Source: Streptomyces thermodiastaticus
GTDB lineage: Bacteria; Actinomycetota; Actinomycetes; Streptomycetales; Streptomycetaceae
Reading direction: 5' to 3'
Assembly: GCF_014656135.1 (NCBI RefSeq)
Contig: NZ_BNBV01000005.1
Coordinates: 1 to 64,000 of the forward strand
DNA: 64,000 nucleotides
How positions within the stretch are numbered: position 1 is the stretch's first letter; every line of letters starts with the position of its first letter. The position numbers and the translations under genes were made by a program. Under the pieces are notes generated by a model. The model was not told the origin of the DNA. It worked only from the letters and a program-made list of their open reading frames with translations, and ran no database searches. Shown piece after piece: positions 57,458 through 64,000 of the stretch.

Positions 57458-57643
57458 ATGGCGAAGAAGGCTCTCATCGCGAAGGCCGCTCGCAAGCCGA
57501 AGTTCGGTGTGCGCGCGTACACCCGCTGCCAGCGCTGCGGCCGTCCCCACTCCGTGTACCGCAAGTTCGGCCTGTGCCGTGTGTGCCTTCGTGAGATGGC
57601 CCACCGCGGCGAGCTGCCGGGCGTGACCAAGAGCTCCTGGTAA
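57458..57643 (+). CDS. rpsN: 30S ribosomal protein S14, zinc-binding type
   Basis: 61 residues (type Z). [20 protein letters not shown] holds the four zinc Cys. Zinc-free S14 paralogues occur elsewhere in many Streptomyces under zinc control; this is the constitutive spc-operon copy. It starts 5 nt after rplE. Confidence 0.97.
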   Translation: MAKKALIAKAARKPKFGVRAYTRCQRCGRPHSVYRKFGLCRVCLREMAHRGELPGVTKSSW

Positions 57644-57856
57644 TCCCCCACCACAGGGATTCACCGGGCTCTCGGTAAGCAGACAGGGCGGTCAGACGCC
57701 CAGCTCCCATGGCTTAGGCTTGGGGGGTTGGGCGCCTGCCGCCGCCCGTACGACTTACTACGCCGTAGGTCCACCGCGCCGCACCCGTCCCGTCTCGGAT
57801 CGGGGAGAGGGATGGCGCACCAGGAAACCCCGGCGAGAGAGGCCCAAGGCCAATTC
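57644..57856. other. 213-nt gap between rpsN and rpsH
   Basis: No gene. It holds a short dyad near 57673-57690 and an AT-richer pocket (GTACGACTTACTACGCCGTAGG) near 57748-57769. It may carry an internal promoter or an S8-binding leader for the distal spc genes. I see no consensus -35/-10 pair. Confidence 0.35.
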
Positions 57857-58255
57857 ATGACCATGACTGATCCGATCGCAGACATGCTCACGCGTCTGCG
57901 GAACGCGAACTCGGCATACCACGACACCGTGACCATGCCGCACTCGAAGATCAAGTCGCACATCGCGGAGATCCTCCAGCAGGAGGGCTTCATCACCGGC
58001 TGGAGGACCGAGGACGCCGAGGTCGGCAAGAACCTCGTTCTCGAGCTGAAGTACGGCCCGAACCGCGAGCGCTCCATCGCGGGCATCAAGCGGATCTCCA
58101 AGCCCGGTCTCCGGGTGTACGCGAAGTCCACCAACCTGCCGAAGGTGCTCGGCGGCCTGGGCGTGGCGATCATCTCCACGTCGCACGGTCTCCTCACCGA
58201 CAAGCAGGCCGGCAAGAAGGGCGTGGGTGGGGAAGTCCTCGCCTACGTCTGGTAA
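57857..58255 (+). CDS. rpsH: 30S ribosomal protein S8
   Basis: 132 residues, [18 protein letters not shown], ending [11 protein letters not shown]. It binds the central domain of 16S rRNA and is the autogenous regulator of spc operons in enterobacteria. An upstream in-frame start at 57812 has no good ribosome site. First gene after the 213-nt gap. Confidence 0.97.
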   Translation: MTMTDPIADMLTRLRNANSAYHDTVTMPHSKIKSHIAEILQQEGFITGWRTEDAEVGKNLVLELKYGPNRERSIAGIKRISKPGLRVYAKSTNLPKVLGGLGVAIISTSHGLLTDKQAGKKGVGGEVLAYVW

Positions 58256-58279
58256 CGGAAGGGAACGGAGGAAACAGCT

Positions 58280-58819
58280 ATGTCGCGCATCGGCAAGCTC
58301 CCCATCGCGGTTCCCGCCGGCGTGGACGTCACCATCGACGGCCGTACGGTCAAGGTCAAGGGCCCCAAGGGCGAGCTGACCCACACCGTCGCGGCGCCGA
58401 TCGAGGTCGTCAAGGGCGAGGACGGCACCCTGCGGGTGACCCGCCCCAACGACGAGCGTCAGAACAAGGCTCTCCACGGCCTGTCCCGCACGCTGGTGGC
58501 GAACATGATCACCGGCGTGACCCAGGGTTACGTGAAGAAGCTCGAGATCAGCGGTGTCGGTTACCGCGTGACGGCCAAGGGCCCGAACCTGGAGTTCGCG
58601 CTCGGCTACAGCCACCCGATCACCGTCGAGGCACCCGAGGGCATCACCTTCAAGGTCGAGACCCCGACCCGTTTCTCGGTCGAGGGCATCGACAAGCAGA
58701 AGGTCGGCGAGGTGGCGGCCAACATCCGCAAGCTGCGCAAGCCCGACCCGTACAAGGCCAAGGGCGTCAGGTACGAGGGCGAAGTCATCCGCCGCAAGGT
58801 CGGAAAGGCGGGTAAGTAA
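58280..58819 (+). CDS. rplF: 50S ribosomal protein L6
   Basis: 179 residues, [21 protein letters not shown], with two similar domains and the C-terminal [30 protein letters not shown]. It lies near the sarcin-ricin loop. Followed by rplR after 3 nt. Confidence 0.98.
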   Translation: MSRIGKLPIAVPAGVDVTIDGRTVKVKGPKGELTHTVAAPIEVVKGEDGTLRVTRPNDERQNKALHGLSRTLVANMITGVTQGYVKKLEISGVGYRVTAKGPNLEFALGYSHPITVEAPEGITFKVETPTRFSVEGIDKQKVGEVAANIRKLRKPDPYKAKGVRYEGEVIRRKVGKAGK

Positions 58820-58822
58820 GCC

Positions 58823-59206
58823 ATGGCATACGGGCAGAAGATCCTCAAGGGCGACGCCTACAAGCGCGCCGCGATCAAGCGCCGTCACATCCGGATCCGC
58901 AAGAAGGTCTCCGGTACGGCGGAGCGTCCCCGTCTGGTCGTGACCCGCTCCAACCGGCACATCGTGGCCCAGGTGATCGACGACATCAAGGGTCACACCC
59001 TGGCGTCGGCGTCCACCCTGGACAGCTCGATCCGCGGGGGCGAGGGCGACAAGTCCGCGCAGGCCAAGAAGGTCGGCGCCCTGGTCGCCGAGCGTGCCAA
59101 GGCCGCGGGTGTCGAGGCCGTCGTGTTCGACCGTGGTGGCAACCAGTACGCCGGGCGCATCGCCGCCCTGGCGGACGCCGCCCGCGAGGCCGGGCTCAAG
59201 TTCTGA
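58823..59206 (+). CDS. rplR: 50S ribosomal protein L18
   Basis: 127 residues. [20 protein letters not shown] and [28 protein letters not shown] are typical. With L5 it anchors 5S rRNA. Complete, in operon order. Confidence 0.98.
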   Translation: MAYGQKILKGDAYKRAAIKRRHIRIRKKVSGTAERPRLVVTRSNRHIVAQVIDDIKGHTLASASTLDSSIRGGEGDKSAQAKKVGALVAERAKAAGVEAVVFDRGGNQYAGRIAALADAAREAGLKF

Positions 59207-59248
59207 GCCGGTTCCGTTAGCTAGCGGAAACAGAGAGAGGTAATTCCA

Positions 59249-59854
59249 ATGGCTGGACCCCAGCGCCGCGGCAGCGGTGCCGGTGGCGGCGAGCGGCGGG
59301 ACCGGAAGGGCCGTGACGGCGGCGCTGCTGCCGCCGAGAAGACCGCGTACGTCGAGCGCGTCGTCGCGATCAACCGCGTCGCCAAGGTTGTGAAGGGTGG
59401 TCGTCGCTTCAGCTTCACCGCGCTGGTCGTGGTGGGCGACGGTGACGGCACCGTGGGTGTCGGGTACGGCAAGGCCAAGGAGGTGCCGGCCGCCATCGCC
59501 AAGGGCGTCGAGGAGGCCAAGAAGCACTTCTTCAAGGTCCCCCGGATCCAGGGCACCATCCCGCACCCGATCCAGGGCGAGAAGGCCGCCGGTGTCGTGC
59601 TGCTCAAGCCGGCTTCCCCGGGTACCGGTGTGATCGCCGGTGGTCCGGTGCGTGCCGTGCTCGAGTGCGCCGGTATCCACGACGTGCTGTCGAAGTCGCT
59701 CGGCTCCGACAACGCCATCAACATCGTGCACGCGACCGTGGAGGCCCTCAAGGGCCTGCAGCGTCCCGAGGAGATCGCGGCCCGCCGCGGTCTGCCGCTG
59801 GAGGACGTCGCCCCCGCGGCCCTGCTGCGCGCTCGTGCCGGGGTGGGTGCGTAA
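59249..59854 (+). CDS. rpsE: 30S ribosomal protein S5
   Basis: 201 residues. A Gly/Arg-rich N-terminus ([21 protein letters not shown]) of actinomycete type precedes [39 protein letters not shown] and [22 protein letters not shown]. It acts in decoding fidelity and binds spectinomycin nearby. Confidence 0.98.
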   Translation: MAGPQRRGSGAGGGERRDRKGRDGGAAAAEKTAYVERVVAINRVAKVVKGGRRFSFTALVVVGDGDGTVGVGYGKAKEVPAAIAKGVEEAKKHFFKVPRIQGTIPHPIQGEKAAGVVLLKPASPGTGVIAGGPVRAVLECAGIHDVLSKSLGSDNAINIVHATVEALKGLQRPEEIAARRGLPLEDVAPAALLRARAGVGA

Positions 59855-59856
59855 TC

Positions 59857-60039
59857 ATGGCTCAGCTGAAGATCACGCAGGTCAAGTCCTACATCGGCAG
59901 CAAGCAGAACCACCGTGACACCCTGCGGACGCTCGGGCTCAAGAAGCTCGGCGACGTGGTCGTCAAGGAGGACCGTCCGGAGTTCCGCGGCATGGTGCAG
60001 TCCATCCGCCACCTCGTGACGGTCGAGGAGGTCGACTGA
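59857..60039 (+). CDS. rpmD: 50S ribosomal protein L30
   Basis: 60 residues, [39 protein letters not shown], complete. It starts 2 nt after the rpsE stop. The next gene, rplO, follows after 2 nt. Confidence 0.98.
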   Translation: MAQLKITQVKSYIGSKQNHRDTLRTLGLKKLGDVVVKEDRPEFRGMVQSIRHLVTVEEVD

Positions 60040-60041
60040 TC

Positions 60042-60497
60042 ATGGCGGAGCAGAACCCGCTCAAGATCCACAACCTCCGTCCCGCCCCGGGCGCCAAGAC
60101 CGCCAAGACCCGTGTGGGTCGTGGTGAGGCGTCGAAGGGTAAGACGGCCGGTCGTGGTACGAAGGGTACGAAGGCCCGTTACCAGGTTCCGGAGCGCTTC
60201 GAGGGCGGCCAGATGCCGCTGCACATGCGCCTCCCGAAGCTGAAGGGCTTCAAGAACCCGTTCAAGACGGAGTACCAGGTCGTCAACCTGGACAAGCTGG
60301 CCGCGCTGTACCCCGAGGGCGGCGAGGTCACGGTCGAGGACCTGGTGTCCAAGGGCGCTGTGCGCAAGAACAGCCTCGTCAAGGTCCTGGGCCAGGGCGA
60401 GGTCTCCGTGGCGCTGCAGGTGAAGGTGGACGCCGTCTCCGCCTCCGCCAAGGAGAAGATCACCGCCGCCGGCGGTTCCGTCACCGAGCTCGTCTGA
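60042..60497 (+). CDS. rplO: 50S ribosomal protein L15
   Basis: 151 residues. [35 protein letters not shown] is the Gly/Lys-rich N-terminal extension that enters the 50S core, followed by [20 protein letters not shown]. Last ribosomal-protein gene of the spc block; a strong hairpin follows. Confidence 0.98.
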   Translation: MAEQNPLKIHNLRPAPGAKTAKTRVGRGEASKGKTAGRGTKGTKARYQVPERFEGGQMPLHMRLPKLKGFKNPFKTEYQVVNLDKLAALYPEGGEVTVEDLVSKGAVRKNSLVKVLGQGEVSVALQVKVDAVSASAKEKITAAGGSVTELV

Positions 60498-60531
60498 GTC
60501 CTTTGGACGGCGTCTCGATGACGTAGGCATC

Positions 60532-60570
60532 CCGACCGGGGATACCTCTCGCTGAGGTATCCCCGGTCGG
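60532..60570 (+). terminator. 17-bp perfect hairpin between rplO and secY
   Basis: CCGACCGGGGATACCTC (60532-60548) pairs perfectly with its complement (60554-60570) around a 5-nt loop. It separates the spc ribosomal genes from secY-adk-map, which therefore need their own promoter (TATAGT at 60619-60624 is a candidate -10). Confidence 0.9.
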
Positions 60571-60679
60571 TCGTTCCACGGGAGGCGCTGTCGCCGGTAA
60601 GGTGGCCTGCGCTGTCCTTATAGTCGAACCTCAAGACCGTCACCCTTGACGCACTTGCGCGGGGGTCGCAGGAGGCACC

Positions 60680-61993
60680 GTGCTCACCGGCTTCGCCCGG
60701 GCGTTCAGGACGCCCGACCTGCGCAAGAAGCTGCTCTTCACGCTCGGCATCATCGTGGTGTACCGCATCGGCACCCACATCCCGATCCCGGGCGTCAACT
60801 ACAAGGCCGTCCAGCAGTGCGTGACCGAGGCCTCCGGCAACCAGGGCCTGTTCGGTCTCGTCAACATGTTCAGCGGCGGCGCGCTGCTCCAGATCACGGT
60901 CTTCGCGCTGGGCATCATGCCCTACATCACGGCGAGCATCATTCTCCAGCTGCTGACCGTGGTCATCCCGCGCCTGGAGGCCTTGAAGAAGGAGGGCCAG
61001 ACCGGTACCGCCAAGATCACTCAGTACACCCGGTACCTGACGATCGCGCTGGCGATCCTGCAGGGCACGGGTCTGGTGGCGACCGCCCGCAGCGGTGCCC
61101 TGTTCTCCGGGTGCACCGTCGCGCAGAACATCGTCCCGGACCGGGCGATCTTCAACACCGTCGTCATGGTGATCTGCATGACCGCCGGCACCTCGGTGGT
61201 GATGTGGCTCGGTGAGCTGATCACCGACCGCGGCATCGGCAACGGCATGTCGATCCTGATGTTCATCTCGATCGCGGCGACGTTCCCGTCCGCGCTGTGG
61301 GCCATCAAGAAGCAGGGCTCCTTGGCGGACGGCTGGATCGAGTTCGGCACCGTCATCCTGATCGGCCTGGTCATGGTCGGCCTGGTCGTCTTCGTGGAGC
61401 AGGCGCAGCGCCGGATCCCGGTCCAGTACGCCAAGCGGATGATCGGCCGCCGGTCCTACGGCGGTACGTCCACCTACATCCCGCTCAAGGTGAACCAGGC
61501 AGGTGTGATCCCTGTCATCTTCGCCTCGTCCCTCCTCTACATCCCGGCGCTGATCGCGCAGTTCTCCGGGGGCGACTCCGGGTGGAAGACCTGGATCCAG
61601 CAGAACCTGACCAAGGGCGATCACCCTATTTACATCACTTTGTACTTCTTGCTCATCGTCTTCTTCGCGTTCTTCTACGTGGCGATCTCCTTCAACCCCG
61701 AGGAAGTCGCCGACAACATGAAGAAGTATGGTGGCTTCATCCCGGGCATCCGGGCTGGCCGACCGACCGCTGAGTATCTGTCCTATGTGCTCAACCGGAT
61801 CACCTGGCCGGGTTCGCTGTATCTGGGTCTGATCGCCCTCGTACCGACCATGGCGTTGGTCGGTTTCGGCGCGAGCCAGAACTTCCCCTTCGGCGGCACC
61901 AGCATCCTGATCATCGTGGGTGTGGGCCTCGAGACGGTGAAGCAGATCGAGAGCCAGCTCCAGCAGCGCAATTACGAAGGGTTCCTCCGCTGA
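60680..61993 (+). CDS. secY: Preprotein translocase subunit SecY
   Basis: 437 residues from GTG 60680 with GGAGG upstream. Ten hydrophobic segments are seen, starting LLFTLGIIVVYRIGTHIPIPGVN. FSGGALLQITVFALGIMPYITASIILQLL and GNGMSILMFISIAATFP are the family signature. SecY forms the protein-conducting channel with SecE and SecG. It overlaps adk (TGATG), so the two are translationally coupled. Confidence 0.98.
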   Translation: MLTGFARAFRTPDLRKKLLFTLGIIVVYRIGTHIPIPGVNYKAVQQCVTEASGNQGLFGLVNMFSGGALLQITVFALGIMPYITASIILQLLTVVIPRLEALKKEGQTGTAKITQYTRYLTIALAILQGTGLVATARSGALFSGCTVAQNIVPDRAIFNTVVMVICMTAGTSVVMWLGELITDRGIGNGMSILMFISIAATFPSALWAIKKQGSLADGWIEFGTVILIGLVMVGLVVFVEQAQRRIPVQYAKRMIGRRSYGGTSTYIPLKVNQAGVIPVIFASSLLYIPALIAQFSGGDSGWKTWIQQNLTKGDHPIYITLYFLLIVFFAFFYVAISFNPEEVADNMKKYGGFIPGIRAGRPTAEYLSYVLNRITWPGSLYLGLIALVPTMALVGFGASQNFPFGGTSILIIVGVGLETVKQIESQLQQRNYEGFLR

Positions 61994-62655
61994 TGCGAAT
62001 CGTCCTCGTCGGCCCGCCGGGCGCCGGTAAGGGAACGCAGGCCGTGCGGCTCGCCGAGAAGCTGCGTATCCCGCACATCTCCACCGGCGACCTGTTCCGT
62101 GCGAACATCAGCCGGCAGACCGAACTGGGCAAGCTGGCGAAGTCCTACATGGACGCCGGAAATCTGGTGCCCGACGAGGTCACTATCGGCATGGCCAAGG
62201 ACCGCATGGAGCAGCCGGACGCCGCGAACGGCTTCCTGCTGGACGGCTTCCCGCGCAACGTCGCCCAGGCCGAGGCGCTGGACCGCCTGCTGCAGGAGGA
62301 GAACATCCGGCTCGACGCGGTGCTGGACCTGGAGGCACCCGAGGACGAGGTGGTCAAGCGGATCGCCGGCCGGCGCATCTGCCGCAACGACTCCAGCCAC
62401 GTCTTCCACGTCACCTACAACGCTTCCCGTGAGGAGGGCGTGTGCGACGTGTGCGGCGGCGAGCTGTACCAGCGGGACGACGACAGCGAGGACACCGTCC
62501 GCAAGCGGCTGGAGGTCTACCACTCGCAGACCGAGCCGATCATCGACTACTACAAGGCTCAGGGGCTGGTCGTGACGATCTCCTCGATGGGCCCGGTGGA
62601 CGAGGTCACCCAGCGGGCGCTCGGCGCCCTGAAGCGTGAGGACGCCGCCCGGTAG
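61993..62655 (+). CDS. adk: Adenylate kinase
   Basis: 220 residues, MRIVLVGPPGAGKGTQA (P-loop), STGDLFR, LDGFPRNVAQA and the long LID. In the LID, one Cys (RRICRND) and the pair CDVC flank the zinc-finger position, so a zinc site of reduced Cys number is likely. It converts ATP+AMP to 2 ADP. Its ATG overlaps the secY stop. Confidence 0.97.
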   Translation: MRIVLVGPPGAGKGTQAVRLAEKLRIPHISTGDLFRANISRQTELGKLAKSYMDAGNLVPDEVTIGMAKDRMEQPDAANGFLLDGFPRNVAQAEALDRLLQEENIRLDAVLDLEAPEDEVVKRIAGRRICRNDSSHVFHVTYNASREEGVCDVCGGELYQRDDDSEDTVRKRLEVYHSQTEPIIDYYKAQGLVVTISSMGPVDEVTQRALGALKREDAAR

Positions 62656-62814
62656 CTTCTTGCGTCGCACGCAGCCGCGGTTCCCCGGCCGAGGGGGCCG
62701 CGGCTGCGGCGTGGGGGCGCCGGCCGCCCCCGTATCGTTGAATGAGTCCGCCCGCCCGCGGGGACCCAAGCCCCGTCGGAGCAGTCGCCCCGGTCCAGAA
62801 AGGCCGCATTCCCC

Positions 62815-63651
62815 ATGGTGCAGATCAAGACCCCCGAGCAGATCGCCAAGATGCGTCAGGCGGGGCTGGTCGTCGCCGCCATCCACGCGGCCACCCGGGA
62901 GGCGGCCGTGCCCGGGGCGACCACCAAGGACCTGGACGAGGTGGCCCGCAAGGTGCTCGCCGAGCACAACGCCAAGCCGAACTTCCTCGGCTACGGCGGC
63001 TTCCCGGCCACCATCTGCACTTCCGTGAACGACGTCGTCGTCCACGGCATCCCGTCCGATCAGGTCGTCCTCAAGGACGGCGACATCATCTCCATCGACT
63101 GCGGCGCGATCGTCGACGGCTGGCACGGCGACGCCGCCTACACCGCCTTCGTCGGCTCCGGCCACGCCCCGGAGCTGATCGAGCTCTCGCGGGTGACCGA
63201 GGAGTCGATGTGGGCGGGCATCGCGGCGATGAAGCAGGGCAACCGGCTCGTCGACATCTCCAAGGCCATCGAGTCCTACATCCGCCGCCAGCCCAAGCCG
63301 GGCGGCGGCCGCTACGGGATCATCGAGGACTACGGCGGGCACGGCATCGGCACCGAGATGCACATGGACCCGCACCTGCTGAACTACGTCGACCGGCGCC
63401 GCGGCAAGGGCCCCAAGCTGGTCCCCGGCTTCTGCCTGGCCATCGAGCCCATGGTCTCCCTGGGCACGCCGAAGACCCGGGTGCTGCAGGACGAGTGGAC
63501 GGTCGTGACCCTCGACGGCACCTGGTCCGCCCACTGGGAGCACACGGTCGCCCTGACGGAGCAGGGCCCGCTGGTCCTCACCGCCCCGGACGGCGGCAAG
63601 GCCAAGCTCGCCGAGTACGGCATCACGGCCGCGCCCGACCCGCTGGCATAG
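62815..63651 (+). CDS. map: Methionine aminopeptidase (type Ia)
   Basis: 278 residues. Metal ligands are seen in [19 protein letters not shown] (two Asp), [12 protein letters not shown] (His), FCLAIEPMV (Glu) and the final WEHTVALTE (Glu). It removes N-terminal Met from nascent proteins. It lies 159 nt after adk. The secY-adk-map-infA order is standard for actinomycetes. Confidence 0.97.
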   Translation: MVQIKTPEQIAKMRQAGLVVAAIHAATREAAVPGATTKDLDEVARKVLAEHNAKPNFLGYGGFPATICTSVNDVVVHGIPSDQVVLKDGDIISIDCGAIVDGWHGDAAYTAFVGSGHAPELIELSRVTEESMWAGIAAMKQGNRLVDISKAIESYIRRQPKPGGGRYGIIEDYGGHGIGTEMHMDPHLLNYVDRRRGKGPKLVPGFCLAIEPMVSLGTPKTRVLQDEWTVVTLDGTWSAHWEHTVALTEQGPLVLTAPDGGKAKLAEYGITAAPDPLA

Positions 63652-63681
63652 CGCGCCGCCCAACCGGGCAGACTTCCTCGA

Positions 63682-63711
63682 TTCGCCTTTCTCGGTGCTC
63701 CGACGTAGACT
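63682..63711 (+). promoter_or_regulatory. Candidate infA promoter
   Basis: TTCGCC (63682-63687) and TAGACT (63706-63711), spacer 18 nt, in the 151-nt gap between map and infA. The -10 is strong for Streptomyces, the -35 moderate. Confidence 0.5.
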
Positions 63712-63802
63712 GACGCGTCGGCTCTTGTGCACCCGCATGTCCGCATGCACCCAGGCGCGGTGCAGGGGAGTCGATCAAGGTAGTCGATTCGAAGGGCGAA
63801 GC

Positions 63803-64000
63803 GTGGCCAAGAAGCAAGGTGCCATCGAGATCGAAGGCACTGTCGTCGAGTCTCTGCCGAACGCCATGTTCAAGGTCGAGCTCCAGAACGGCCACCAGGT
63901 CCTGGCACACATCAGCGGCAAGATGCGGATGCACTACATCCGTATCCTCCCTGACGACCGGGTCGTGGTGGAGCTGTCTCCGTACGACCTGACGCGTGGC
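63803..64000 (+). CDS. infA: Translation initiation factor IF-1 (cut by window end)
   Basis: The first 66 residues are in the window, starting from GTG 63803 ([27 protein letters not shown]). The OB-fold signature [37 protein letters not shown] is present. About six C-terminal residues lie outside. IF-1 binds the 30S A site and, with IF-2 and IF-3, controls initiation. It begins the next block (infA-rpmJ-rpsMK-rpoA-rplQ in actinomycetes). Confidence 0.97.
   Translation, partial: MAKKQGAIEIEGTVVESLPNAMFKVELQNGHQVLAHISGKMRMHYIRILPDDRVVVELSPYDLTRG

Overview
The window is a 64 kb piece of a Streptomyces-type actinomycete chromosome. The evidence is high GC with strong third-position bias, frequent GTG and TTG starts, occasional TTA codons, and the actinomycete order tRNA-Trp/secE/nusG/rplKA/rplJL/rpoBC/rpsLG/fusA/tuf followed by the complete S10-spc block through secY, adk, map and infA. 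I read all coordinates by eye and ran no searches. Family names rest on motifs and remembered family features.

Layout. (1) 1-4.4 kb is accessory DNA: a small ATP-grasp RiPP (graspetide) cluster with precursor, ATP-grasp ligase and PIMT-like methyltransferase, ending in the C-terminal half of a tyrosine integrase. (2) 4.4-8.7 kb holds yajQ, a tRNA-Tyr locus that keeps only its ends, a small Cys-rich protein, an NAD(P)-binding protein, an amidohydrolase and two tRNA genes (Thr, Met). (3) 8.8-14.4 kb is housekeeping: rpmG, two MaoC/FAS-type dehydratase subunits, murB, a DsbA-like lipoprotein, adenosine deaminase and an aspartate aminotransferase. (4) 14.9-30.2 kb is the transcription/translation core (tRNA-Trp, secE, nusG, rplK, rplA, rplJ, rplL, rpoB, rpoC), interrupted by a secreted phosphodiester glycosidase-like gene and a frameshifted lipoprotein gene.

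(5) 30.3-37.7 kb lies between rpoC and rpsL and is entirely on the minus strand. It encodes a CRP-type regulator, a class III nucleotidyl-cyclase-like protein, a degenerate STAND/P-loop repeat protein, an SPFH-like coiled-coil protein, a Pycsar-effector-like three-helix membrane protein and an M48 metallopeptidase. The C-terminus of the cyclase and the N-terminus of the STAND-like protein share a nearly identical 25-residue Gly/Asn-rich motif that resembles bacterial amyloid signalling motifs. I infer a sensor-cyclase-membrane effector system, plausibly anti-phage or conflict related. This is the most interesting part of the window.

(6) 37.9-42.6 kb is the str operon (rpsL, rpsG, fusA, tuf) with a good promoter. 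(7) 42.7-49.9 kb holds a secreted GH115-type glycosidase, NADP-glutamate dehydrogenase, and a divergent MFS exporter/MarR pair with a perfect dyad over the exporter's ribosome-binding site. (8) 50.3-64 kb is the S10-spc block (rpsJ to rplO), then secY, adk, map and a cut-off infA. The str and S10 leaders share a 25-nt hairpin element.
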